Shown here piece after piece: positions 23,248 to 30,248 of a stretch of DNA of 35,308 nt. This stretch comes from Candidatus Merdiplasma excrementigallinarum (GTDB lineage Bacteria > Bacillota > Clostridia > Lachnospirales > Lachnospiraceae). Each line of letters opens with the position of its first letter. Positions within the stretch are counted from its first letter, which is position 1. The position numbers and the translations under genes were made by a program. The notes under the pieces were generated by a model. The model saw only the letters and a program-made list of their open reading frames with translations. It did not search any database and was not told the DNA's origin. The DNA lies in the NCBI GenBank assembly GCA_018713435.1, contig DVOS01000055.1:1-35308 (forward strand), given 5' to 3'.

Positions 23248-24057
23248 TTATTCTTTCAGGGACGCCAGGGCTTCCAGGGCGGTGAGAATTTCATGCTCCT
23301 CGCCCATGGCGGCCAAATCCGCGCCTCCTTTGTAGGAGGAGATGCCCTCCTTCAGGTCTTTCTTCCACTCCACCACCACGTTCAGAATGCTGGCCGTCCG
23401 CACGCCTCTGAAGGCGCCTACCGCAAAAAGGGCCGCCGTCTCCATATCCGAAGCCAGTACCCCTCTGGCGGAATAAAATTCATCCAGCTTGGGCTTTTCC
23501 CGCTGGTACAGCGCGTCATGGCATCTGGTGGAGCCGGTGACACAGGAAAATCCCTGTCCTTTGGCCGCCTTCTGACAGGCTTCCAGCAGCTTCGGATCTC
23601 CCCAGGCCCAGCAGATGGCCGGCTCCCCTTTTGCGTCCGCCGGCAGGCCGGTTCCCATCTTCCGGTCCAGTTCTTCATCCGCGTACCGCAGATAATTGTG
23701 GTACGTCTGGCTGGTGCCGTCGTCGCATACCGCTCTGTCGCAGAGCACCAGCTGTCCCAGAGAAAGGTCCTTCTGCAGCGCCCCGCAGCTTCCGATCCGG
23801 ATCATATCACGGACGCCCAGATCCGCCAGTTCCTCCACGCAGATCGCGGCGGAAGGGCCTCCCATGCCGGTGGAGATGGCCAGGATCTGTCTGCCCTTAT
23901 ACATTCCTGTCACGCTTTTGTATTCCCGGTTAAATCCTTCCCGGCGTACATCCGTCAGATAACCGGCAATGTGATCCACTCTGGCCGGATCCCCCGGCAA
24001 AATGGCGGCTGTGGCACCGATGCTTCTGTCCAGCTGAATATGAGGCATTTTTCCCAT
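23248..24057 (-). CDS. Nucleoside phosphorylase of the PNP/UDP family (uridine-phosphorylase-like)
   Basis: A 269-residue enzyme that splits a nucleoside with phosphate into base and (deoxy)ribose-1-phosphate in the cytoplasm. Visible family blocks: ILPGDPARVDHIA (phosphate-binding Arg), AISTGMGGPSAAICVEEL, MIRIGSCGAL (second phosphate Arg), and ASDMETAALFAVG, the Met-Glu of the ribose site. The base-pocket region with GSTRCHDALYQREKP does not match my memory of Udp or DeoD closely, so the base is uncertain. GGGAGG lies 7 bases from ATG. It lies between rpiB (48-base gap) and a purine-type permease (22-base gap). Together they could import a base or nucleoside, exchange the base, and route ribose phosphate to the pentose phosphate pathway. 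Confidence 0.87.
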   Translation of the reverse strand: MGKMPHIQLDRSIGATAAILPGDPARVDHIAGYLTDVRREGFNREYKSVTGMYKGRQILAISTGMGGPSAAICVEELADLGVRDMIRIGSCGALQKDLSLGQLVLCDRAVCDDGTSQTYHNYLRYADEELDRKMGTGLPADAKGEPAICWAWGDPKLLEACQKAAKGQGFSCVTGSTRCHDALYQREKPKLDEFYSARGVLASDMETAALFAVGAFRGVRTASILNVVVEWKKDLKEGISSYKGGADLAAMGEEHEILTALEALASLKE

Positions 24058-24105
24058 ACCCGGTTCCTCCCTTCCTCTCCGGCTGACCGTCCCGGGGCAG
24101 AATGA

Positions 24106-24570
24106 TTATTCCGCGCCTTCCAGGCTCTGTTTCTCTTCGATCTCCATAATCATATCCACACGGGTCTGATGGCGTCCTCCCATAAACTCCGCGTTCAGCC
24201 ACTCATCCACGATCATCTTGGCCATCTCAATGCCGATCACTCTGGCGCCGAAGGCGATGATGTTGGAATTGTTGTGCTGTTTGGACAGCTTTGCGGAATA
24301 GGGCTCACTGCACACGCAGCAGCGGATCCCCTTCACCTTGTTGGCTGCCAGAGAGATGCCCACGCCGGTTCCGCAGATTAAAATACCGCCGTCCGCCTGG
24401 CCGGAAGCCACCATTTTGGCCACCTTATAACCGCTTACGGGATAGGGAAAGCTCTCCGTGCTGTCCGTTCCCACATTGATCACCTCATAGCCCTTCTCCT
24501 CCAGATAGGCCTTCAGTTCCTTCTTCATCTCCACTGCCGAATGGTCGTTTCCGATTGCCAGTTTTTTCAT
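24106..24570 (-). CDS. rpiB: Ribose-5-phosphate isomerase B (RpiB/LacAB family)
   Basis: A 154-residue sugar-phosphate isomerase interconverting ribose-5-phosphate and ribulose-5-phosphate, or a related aldose/ketose phosphate. Motifs: AIGNDHSAVEMK (phosphate-binding Asp-His), ILICGTGVGISLAANK with the catalytic Cys67, CSEPYSAKLSKQHNNSN with His99, and AFGARVIG. ATG 24568-24570 is favoured by GGAGG 9 bases upstream; a GTG two codons earlier is too close to it. It is first in an operon with a nucleoside phosphorylase and an NCS2 permease, and has a good promoter at 24642-24670. Confidence 0.92.
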   Translation of the reverse strand: MKKLAIGNDHSAVEMKKELKAYLEEKGYEVINVGTDSTESFPYPVSGYKVAKMVASGQADGGILICGTGVGISLAANKVKGIRCCVCSEPYSAKLSKQHNNSNIIAFGARVIGIEMAKMIVDEWLNAEFMGGRHQTRVDMIMEIEEKQSLEGAE

Positions 24571-24641
24571 TTTCACTTACCTCCAACTGTTTTATTTTCG
24601 CTTCCATTTCCTGACATGAAAGCGGGCAATTTCTGTTCCCT

Positions 24642-24670
24642 ATTATACGGTGCCCGAAACTAAAAATCAA
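24642..24670 (-). promoter_or_regulatory. Promoter of the rpiB operon
   Basis: TTGATT (24665-24670), 17-base spacer, TATAAT (24642-24647) on the minus strand. The -35 box overlaps the stop codon of the upstream GNAT gene. Confidence 0.8.
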
Positions 24671-25119
24671 CAGCTGTTCCCAAACTCATCCTCCAGCTCC
24701 AGCCGGTACCAGGCCTCTTCCCCGCTCTTGCCCCGCTCCGTGATCCTCCATCCCCGGCTGCAGTAAAAATCCAGGGCCCGGCGGTTATCACAGACGCATT
24801 TCAGGCTCAGGGGAAGCCCGTAAATTTCCGCCGCTTTCCGGATCAGGCCGGTTCCGATTCCCTGTCCCTGAAACGTCCTGCTTACAAACAGATGATGGAT
24901 AAAGCGTTCCGGAACCCACAGAGAGATAAAACCGGCCGCCTCTTCCCCCTGCCAGGCTGCCCAGATCTCCTCTCCTTCGGTATCCCTATCAAAATCCTCC
25001 GGCCGGATCTCTCTGCTATCCATCCAGAAAAAACTCTCTTTTCGCACCCTTTCATATATTTTTCTCAAAGCGGAAAAGTCCTCCGCAGATACCCGTCTGA
25101 TCTCTATATTATCCTGCAT
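24667..25119 (-). CDS. GNAT-family N-acetyltransferase
   Basis: A 150-residue acetyl-CoA-dependent acyltransferase. The core is complete: IEIRRVSAEDFSALRKIYE at the N-terminus, AAGFISLWVPERFIHHLFVS (strand 4), the pyrophosphate loop SRTFQGQGIGTGLIRKA (Q-x-x-G-x-G/A, about 80-96), and SLKCVCDNRRALDFYCSRGW with the usual N-x-x-A-x-x-F/Y-Y. The substrate is not predictable. GGAGATT lies 7 bases before ATG. It stands alone between the rpiB promoter and the CptIN locus. Confidence 0.9.
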   Translation of the reverse strand: MQDNIEIRRVSAEDFSALRKIYERVRKESFFWMDSREIRPEDFDRDTEGEEIWAAWQGEEAAGFISLWVPERFIHHLFVSRTFQGQGIGTGLIRKAAEIYGLPLSLKCVCDNRRALDFYCSRGWRITERGKSGEEAWYRLELEDEFGNSC

Positions 25120-25140
25120 AATCCAATCTCCATAAACTGC

Positions 25141-25176
25141 GGGGCGCGGTTAGCCTTTTCCGGCTTCCTGCGCCCC
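25141..25176. terminator. GC-rich hairpin after the cptN toxin gene, possible terminator
   Basis: GGGGCGC (25141-25147) and GCGCCCC (25170-25176) enclose an inner AGCC/GGCT pairing. The T-run (ATAATTTTTT) follows on the plus strand, while both flanking genes are on the minus strand. Termination of cptN is therefore plausible but lacks a U-tract in the right direction. Confidence 0.35.
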
Positions 25177-25187
25177 ATAATTTTTTA

Positions 25188-25670
25188 TTACGCTTTCAAT
25201 TCTTCTATCATTAGTCTTTCAATTTTGAGTACGTCCGGCTGCGTTGGAGTAAAACGAACACCTCTATGTAAAAGTTTGATTATCTTACGGGCTGTCTTTT
25301 CTAATTCCAGTATCACTTTCGGGTCTGCTATCCTTACAGCTTGTCCTCCTTTTACATACTGCCCGTCAATATACCGCGCAGTGGCAGGGAACATATCTTG
25401 GAAGAGGAGTACCGTTTTACGATCAAAGATTTTGACGATTTGAATCGTGTCTGTCGGTTTATGTTGCTCCTTTTTCTTTTGTATCAAGCGTTCAAACTTT
25501 TCTATCTTTGAGCTGCAGGGAACTAACCAGTAAAGCCCGGTTGCATTGTCAAAGAACGCAAAGTAGTGTGGGCGTTTTGTACTCTCATAATTGATTTTCA
25601 GATAAGGGTCATTTACTTTGGCAAAAAAATCATTTGATACAAAGTAAAGGCTTCCTGCAATAATTTCCAT
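25188..25670 (-). CDS. cptN: Type III toxin, CptN-like endoribonuclease (CptIN family)
   Basis: A 160-residue protein of the ToxN/AbiQ/CptN superfamily, closest in my memory to the CptIN toxins of gut clostridia. It starts MEIIAGSLYFVSNDFFAKVN and has the blocks RPHYFAFFDNATGLYWLVPC, KKKEQHKPTDTIQIVKIFD, and LLFQDMFPATARYIDGQYVK, with a C-terminal LLHRGVRFTPTQPDVLKIE. Such toxins cut mRNA and their own repeat RNA, and are held inactive in a complex with the processed RNA antitoxin. GAGG lies 6 bases from ATG 25668-25670. Upstream in the same direction are a terminator (25687-25720), two 45-nt RNA repeats and a consensus promoter, the classical type III order, which makes the call strong. Confidence 0.9.
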   Translation of the reverse strand: MEIIAGSLYFVSNDFFAKVNDPYLKINYESTKRPHYFAFFDNATGLYWLVPCSSKIEKFERLIQKKKEQHKPTDTIQIVKIFDRKTVLLFQDMFPATARYIDGQYVKGGQAVRIADPKVILELEKTARKIIKLLHRGVRFTPTQPDVLKIERLMIEELKA

Positions 25671-25686
25671 ATATACCTCATAAAGA

Positions 25687-25720
25687 TTAAGTCCCTTACC
25701 GTTCCCGGCAAGGGACTTAA
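25687..25720 (-). terminator. Terminator between antitoxin repeats and toxin gene
   Basis: A perfect 11-bp stem TTAAGTCCCTT / AAGGGACTTAA closes a 12-nt loop, with a weak U-tract (CTTTATG) on the minus strand. In type III loci such a leaky terminator sets an excess of antitoxin RNA over toxin mRNA. Confidence 0.85.
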
Positions 25721-25723
25721 AAA

Positions 25724-25813
25724 CTTTTTCACGGTCTATTTATTATTCGCATGACCGGAAGCGAACCACGTTTCCACGGTTTATTTCTAATCCGCATAAC
25801 CGGAAGCGGACTA
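25724..25813 (-). repeat. Two tandem 45-bp repeats of the RNA antitoxin
   Basis: Units 25769-25813 and 25724-25768 agree at 36 of 45 positions by hand count, with an exact period of 45. Five more bases (CTTTT) of a partial unit lie before the first. The shared core includes CCGGAAGCG and TCACGGT/CCACGGT on the plus strand. Confidence 0.92.
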
Positions 25814-25838
25814 CTTTTGAGGTAGTTGCCTACCTGTT
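25724..25838 (-). ncRNA. cptI: CptI-type RNA antitoxin precursor
   Basis: Transcription from the promoter at 25845-25873 should start near 25838. It first gives a 6-bp hairpin with a GCAA tetraloop (25820-25835), then two tandem 45-nt units, then the terminator. In other type III systems the toxin cuts the array into single pseudoknotted units that bind and inhibit it. In each unit a 5-bp stem encloses TTCCGGTTAT or TTCCGGTCAT. The stem is TCCGC/GCGGA in the first and TTCGC/GCGAA in the second, a compensatory change. Confidence 0.87.
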
Positions 25839-25844
25839 ACCATT

Positions 25845-25873
25845 ATTATACGCAGCCCCAGCAAATATGTCAA
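25845..25873 (-). promoter_or_regulatory. Consensus promoter of the CptIN locus
   Basis: TTGACA (25868-25873), 17-base spacer, TATAAT (25845-25850) on the minus strand. Both hexamers are exact, fitting the need for abundant antitoxin RNA. Confidence 0.92.
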
Positions 25874-25929
25874 TGATGGAAATTCCAACTCTCTATGGAC
25901 CTGTTAATTTCGGATCACTCACAATTTTC

Positions 25930-26562
25930 CTAAATCGCGTTCTCTCCGAACCGGATCTTAATATACGCCTTGATGGCTTCCACGCATCCCTCAAAGCCCA
26001 ATCGCTCGCTGTTCAGGCACAGATCATAGTTTCTGGCGTCGTTCCACTCCTGTCCGGTGTAGTAGTGGTAGTACTCTGCCCGGTACTTGTCCGTGCGCTG
26101 GATAAATTTTTCCACGTCCTTTCCCGCATGGGCGCCCCGCTCGATGGCCTGCTTCAGGCAGTACTCCGGTGAGGCGTGGACAAACACGCTCACCACCCGG
26201 GGATTTCCCTTCAGGACATAATCGCCGCAGCGGCCGATAATCACGCAGGATTCCGTTTCCGCCAGCTCCTTGATCACCTTGGCCTGGTAATTAAAAAGAT
26301 TCTGGTTAGAGGTAAAGTCCTCGCTCTCCGGCGGAATCAGTTCGCCCTTGTAGGCCCGCTTCATAATGCCGAACAGGGATGTGCTCTTCAGCTTTTCATC
26401 CACCTGGTTAAACAGTCTCTCATTGATGCCGCTGTCCTCAGAAGCCAGCTTCAGGATCTCCCTGCTGTAAGCCTTGATGCCCAGATCCGCCGCCAGCATC
26501 TTTCCGATGGTTTTTCCGCCGCTTCCGTACTGTCTCGCTATGGTAATCACAACTCTGTCCAT
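25930..26562 (-). CDS. Cytidylate-kinase-like P-loop protein
   Basis: A 210-residue protein of the cytidylate-kinase-like family (PF13189). The P-loop region is ITIARQYGSGGKTIGKMLA (6-24). CVIIGRCGDYVL is a kinase-core strand, and SPEYCLKQAIERG with RTDKYRAEYYHYYTGQEWND contains the arginine-rich lid. The family is widespread in clostridia and is not the essential Cmk; its substrate is not established. AAGGAGG lies 8 bases from ATG. It follows livF of the second Liv operon by 45 bases with no visible terminator, so it is probably co-transcribed. No terminator is evident before the CptIN promoter. Confidence 0.87.
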   Translation of the reverse strand: MDRVVITIARQYGSGGKTIGKMLAADLGIKAYSREILKLASEDSGINERLFNQVDEKLKSTSLFGIMKRAYKGELIPPESEDFTSNQNLFNYQAKVIKELAETESCVIIGRCGDYVLKGNPRVVSVFVHASPEYCLKQAIERGAHAGKDVEKFIQRTDKYRAEYYHYYTGQEWNDARNYDLCLNSERLGFEGCVEAIKAYIKIRFGENAI

Positions 26563-26607
26563 AAATCTCCCTCCTTCACATGAATACCCAAAATACCGCC
26601 GCTTATA

Positions 26608-27318
26608 TTATTCGCCCAGATACGCTTTCTTGATGGCGCCGTCGTTCATCAGCGCGTCCGCGTCCCCTGAGGTGGCAATGGTGCCCGTCTCCAGCACATA
26701 GGCCCGGTTGGCGATGGCAAGGGCTTTCTTGGCGTTCTGCTCCACCAGAAGGACCGTGGTGCCCGCCTCGTTGACGCTGCGGATAATGTCAAAAATCTCA
26801 TTTACCAGAATAGGAGACAATCCCATGGAGGGCTCGTCCATCAGAATAATCTTGGGGTGGGACATGAGAGCCCGGCCCATGGCCAGCATCTGCTGCTCGC
26901 CGCCGGAGAGAGTACCCGCCATCTGGTTTTTGCGTTCCTCCAGTCTGGGGAACCGCTTATACACCATCTCCAGGGCCGCGTCCACTTCCGCCTTGTCCTT
27001 TCGGGTGTAGGCCCCCATCTTCAGGTTCTGATACACGGAAAGCTGGGCGAACACCCGGCGTCCCTCCGGCACATGGGCCATTCCCAGCTCCACAATCTTG
27101 TGGGCCGGCGTCTTGGTAATATCCTTCCCCTCAAACAGCACATGGCCGCTCTTGGGGGCAATCAGCCCGGTGATGGTATGGAGGATGGTGGTTTTTCCGG
27201 CGCCGTTGGCGCCGATGAGAGCGATGATCTCCCCCTCGTTTACCTCAAAGGAAACCCCTTTTATGGCGTGTATCACGCCGTAATATACTTCCAGATCTTT
27301 TATCTCAAGCATTGCCAT
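26608..27318 (-). CDS. livF: Liv-type ABC importer ATPase LivF (system 2)
   Basis: A 236-residue ABC ATPase. Walker A is GANGAGKT (36-43), the signature is LSGGEQQMLAMGRALM, Walker B is IILMDEPSMGLSP, and LLVEQNAKKALAIANRAYVL is the LivF C-terminal pattern. AGGAGG lies 10 bases before ATG. The frame follows livG by 14 bases. Closely similar in layout to the system 1 LivF. Confidence 0.93.
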   Translation of the reverse strand: MAMLEIKDLEVYYGVIHAIKGVSFEVNEGEIIALIGANGAGKTTILHTITGLIAPKSGHVLFEGKDITKTPAHKIVELGMAHVPEGRRVFAQLSVYQNLKMGAYTRKDKAEVDAALEMVYKRFPRLEERKNQMAGTLSGGEQQMLAMGRALMSHPKIILMDEPSMGLSPILVNEIFDIIRSVNEAGTTVLLVEQNAKKALAIANRAYVLETGTIATSGDADALMNDGAIKKAYLGE

Positions 27319-27332
27319 ACGTCAAGTTCCTC

Positions 27333-28091
27333 CTATTCTCCCAGATATGCCGTGATAACCTGGGGGTTGTGCAGCACATCCGCCGTCTTGCCCTGGGCAA
27401 GCACCTCGCCGAAGTTCAGCACGCACAGTTCCTCGCAGATACCGGAAACCAGCTTCATATCATGCTCAATCAAAAGAATGGTCATATCAAAATGTTCCCG
27501 CACGAACCGGATCATATCCATCAGCTCCTGGGTCTCCTTGGGGTTCATGCCCGCTGCGGGCTCATCCAGAAGCAGCAGCTTGGGATCCGTGGCAAGAGCT
27601 CTGGCGATCTCCAGCTTCCGCTGTTTTCCGTAGGGAAGATTGGAAGCCAGGGTGTCCGCTGCATCGTCCAGTTCAAATACCTTCAGAAGATCCATGGCTT
27701 TCTCATTCATGATCTTCTCCTCCCGCCGGTATGCCGGGGTATGAAGAATTCCCGCCAGGGCGGAATACACATGATGGTTGTGCAGCCCCACTTTTACATT
27801 GTCCAGCACCGACATCTTGGAAAACAGGCGGATATTCTGGAAGGTACGGGCAACGCCCGCCTTGCTGATTTCAATGGTTTTCTTTCCCGTAATATCCTGC
27901 CCGTCCAGGATAATGTTTCCCGTATCCGGGCGGTACACGCCGGTAAGCAGGTTAAAAACGGTTGTCTTTCCCGCTCCGTTGGGTCCGATCAGGCCGTACA
28001 GCTGTCCCTTTTCAATGGTTACGTTAAATCCGTTCACGGCCCGCAGACCGCCAAAGGAGATACCCAGATTTTTTACTTCCAGCATTGCCAT
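27333..28091 (-). CDS. livG: Liv-type ABC importer ATPase LivG (system 2)
   Basis: A 252-residue ABC ATPase. Walker A is GPNGAGKT (36-43), the Q-loop region is VARTFQNIRLFSKMSVLDNV, the signature is LPYGKQRKLEIARAL, Walker B is LLLLDEPAAGMNP, and the switch is LLIEHDMK. It begins 2 bases after the livM stop, with GGAGGAGG inside the livM end. Its N-terminal MAMLE matches that of its partner LivF. Confidence 0.93.
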   Translation of the reverse strand: MAMLEVKNLGISFGGLRAVNGFNVTIEKGQLYGLIGPNGAGKTTVFNLLTGVYRPDTGNIILDGQDITGKKTIEISKAGVARTFQNIRLFSKMSVLDNVKVGLHNHHVYSALAGILHTPAYRREEKIMNEKAMDLLKVFELDDAADTLASNLPYGKQRKLEIARALATDPKLLLLDEPAAGMNPKETQELMDMIRFVREHFDMTILLIEHDMKLVSGICEELCVLNFGEVLAQGKTADVLHNPQVITAYLGE

Positions 28092-28093
28092 AA

Positions 28094-29185
28094 CTACTCT
28101 GCCTCCTCCTTTGCTTTTTTATGGAACACCTGCTCCCGCCAGGCAATCATCTTCGGGCTCCAGCTAAAGAGCATGATCACGATCAGCACGATGGCGTACA
28201 CCAGCATACGGTTATCACTGAGGAAGTTCAGCACCACATTGTCCCCCATCATCTGGAACTTCCGCAGGAAGTAGTCCAGCAGAAGGTTTAACACCACCGG
28301 CGCGATCACAGAACCCCGGATATTTCCGATGCCGCCCAGCACCACGTACACCAGGATCATGATGGACATGTTGTAGCCGAAGTTCTTGGGGGTGGCGCTT
28401 AAGGTAGACAGATTATGAGCGTAAAGCACGCCGCCCACACCGGCCAGAGCCGCTGATACGGAAAAAGCCATCAGCTTGTATTTCGTCACGTTGATTCCCA
28501 CAGACTCCGCCGCGATCCGGTTGTCCCGGATGGACTGGATCGCCCGTCCGTCCCTGGAATTAATCAGCCGCAGCACAATGAACAGCGTCAGCAGCACCAG
28601 CACCACGCCGATGATAAAGGTGGAATCATGGGAAATGCCGCTGATACCCTGGGGACCGTTCACCAGCACCTCGCCGTCCGGCTCCATGCCCAGAGAGAAC
28701 GCATCCTTCATGGAGAAATGGAAGCCATTGCTGTCTCTTCCGATAAACAGCACATTTACCAGGTTCTTGATAATCTCACCGAAAGCCAGGGTCACAATCG
28801 CCAGATAGTCGCCCCGCAGCCGCAGCACCGGGATACCGATGAGCACGCCGAAGAGGGCTGCCACCAGAGCGCCGATGATCAGGGCCAGCACAAACCGCAG
28901 CAGGCTGTTGGTAATGGTATCCTGCACACATTTGGTAAAGAAAGCGCTGGCAAAGGCGCCCACGCACATAAATCCCGCATGGCCCAGGCTCAGTTCCCCC
29001 AGCACGCCTACCACCAGGTTCAGGGAAACTGCCAGGATTACATAGTAGCAGAAGGGAATCAGCAGTCCCTCCAGGGAACTGGAGATATTTCCCGTACTGA
29101 TTAAAATCTGCATCACCACAAAGGCTATGATCACAATACCGTAGGTGATCCCATTCTGCCTTGCTGTCTTTGATAGTTTTTTCAT
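28094..29185 (-). CDS. livM: Liv-type ABC importer permease LivM (system 2)
   Basis: A 363-residue permease with about ten helices. AVSLNLVVGVLGELSLGHAG is the LivM fingerprint. The cytoplasmic coupling loop is SRDGRAIQSIRDNRIAAESVGI. A short polar insert near DAFSLGMEPDGEVLVNGPQG lies between helices. GGGAGG lies 7 bases before ATG. It starts 13 bases after the livH stop and is adjacent to livG. Confidence 0.92.
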   Translation of the reverse strand: MKKLSKTARQNGITYGIVIIAFVVMQILISTGNISSSLEGLLIPFCYYVILAVSLNLVVGVLGELSLGHAGFMCVGAFASAFFTKCVQDTITNSLLRFVLALIIGALVAALFGVLIGIPVLRLRGDYLAIVTLAFGEIIKNLVNVLFIGRDSNGFHFSMKDAFSLGMEPDGEVLVNGPQGISGISHDSTFIIGVVLVLLTLFIVLRLINSRDGRAIQSIRDNRIAAESVGINVTKYKLMAFSVSAALAGVGGVLYAHNLSTLSATPKNFGYNMSIMILVYVVLGGIGNIRGSVIAPVVLNLLLDYFLRKFQMMGDNVVLNFLSDNRMLVYAIVLIVIMLFSWSPKMIAWREQVFHKKAKEEAE

Positions 29186-29198
29186 ACCGGTTCCTCCC

Positions 29199-30083
29199 TC
29201 ACACTTTTTCCTGCACTACTTTTCCAAACAGTCCTGTAGGCTTCACCAGCAGTACCACAATCAGCACCGCGAACACGATGGCGTCCGCCATCTGGGAGGA
29301 AATATAGGCTCTGCCGAAAATCTCGATCACGCCCAGAAGAATACCGCCGATCATAGCTCCCGGAATAGAGCCGATACCGCCGAACACGGCCGCCACGAAG
29401 GCCTTGATGCCGGGCATGGAACCGGTGGTGGGCATCAGGGACGGGTAAGCGGAGCACAGCAGTACGCCGGCGATGGCTGCCAGGCCGGAACCGATGGCAA
29501 AGGTAAGGGCAATGGTGCCGTTCACGTTGATGCCCATCAGCTGGGCCGCTCCCTTATCCTCAGACACAGCCAGCATGGCCTGGCCGGGTTTTGTCTTGCT
29601 GATAAACAGGGACAGACATCCCACAATCACAAAGCAGGCCACAATAGTCGTCAAAGTCTCTCCGGTAATCACCAGCTGGCCTCCCGCCAGATGGAGTGCC
29701 GGGATTCCCACCACTGAGGTAAAGGATTTTGTGTTGGATCCACAGATCAGAAGCGCCAGGTTCTGCAGCAGGTAGCTGACGCCGATGGCGGTAATCAGCA
29801 CCGCCAGAGAGGAGGAGGCGTTTCGCAGAGGCTTGTAGGCCACCTTCTCAATCACCACGCCCAGCACCGTGCAGACCACCATGGAAAGCAGCACTGCAGG
29901 AATAGCCGGCACTCCCGCGCCGGAGGTGGCGAAAAATACCACGTAAGCGCCCACCATAATCACGTCTCCGTGGGCGAAATTCAGCATCTTGGCAATACCG
30001 TACACCATGGTGTAGCCCAGGGCGATAATTGCGTAAACGCTTCCGAGACTGACCCCGCTGATCAGATAATTCAGAAAACTCAT
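29199..30083 (-). CDS. livH: Liv-type ABC importer permease LivH (system 2)
   Basis: A 294-residue permease with the N-terminal pattern GVSLGSVYAIIALGYTMVYG followed by MLNFAHGDVIM. The coupling-loop region is PGQAMLAVSEDKGAAQLMGI and the C-terminal segment is KPTGLFGK. GAGAGG lies 6 bases before ATG 30081-30083. A 165-base gap with a hairpin and repeated AGTAAC elements separates it from livK, so livHMGF may also have its own initiation or dosage control. Confidence 0.92.
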   Translation of the reverse strand: MSFLNYLISGVSLGSVYAIIALGYTMVYGIAKMLNFAHGDVIMVGAYVVFFATSGAGVPAIPAVLLSMVVCTVLGVVIEKVAYKPLRNASSSLAVLITAIGVSYLLQNLALLICGSNTKSFTSVVGIPALHLAGGQLVITGETLTTIVACFVIVGCLSLFISKTKPGQAMLAVSEDKGAAQLMGINVNGTIALTFAIGSGLAAIAGVLLCSAYPSLMPTTGSMPGIKAFVAAVFGGIGSIPGAMIGGILLGVIEIFGRAYISSQMADAIVFAVLIVVLLVKPTGLFGKVVQEKV

Positions 30084-30133
30084 AGTACACCTCTCAGTTT
30101 GCGGTAACGATTCGGGAGCCTTTCCTCAGAAAC

Positions 30134-30169
30134 GTTACTACTCTTTTCTCTCCGTTACTTCCTGTTACT
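30134..30169. promoter_or_regulatory. Three AGTAAC direct repeats in the livK-livH gap, helically phased
   Basis: Identical GTTACT hexamers (AGTAAC on the minus strand) start at 30134, 30154 and 30164, so their spacings are 20 and 10 bases, one or two helical turns. A fourth related GGTAACG lies near 30103. They fall just downstream of a TATAAT (30170-30175) on the minus strand. Confidence 0.4.
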
Positions 30170-30215
30170 ATTATATCACAACAAATCAGGGGCCGCCACC
30201 TTCATGGCAACCCCT
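30170..30215 (-). promoter_or_regulatory. Hairpin (partial terminator) and extended -10 element between livK and livH
   Basis: AGGGG-x2-GCCA (30205-30215 on the minus strand) pairs with TGGC-x2-CCCCT (30188-30198) in an 11-bp stem with two G-U pairs. The following tract GATTTGTTGTG is only moderately U-rich. It ends in TGATATAAT (extended -10, TATAAT at 30170-30175). Together this can lower read-through from livK while adding a weak internal promoter. Confidence 0.5.
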
Positions 30216-30248
30216 GCGTCGTCCTCATCTGTCTGTCCGACCCGCTGT

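Noticed and set aside
25724-25813. Could the 45-bp tandem repeats be a small CRISPR array?
   Set aside because: The units are adjacent with no spacers, diverge at 9 of 45 positions with compensatory changes, and lie in front of a ToxN-fold gene, so RNA antitoxin explains them.
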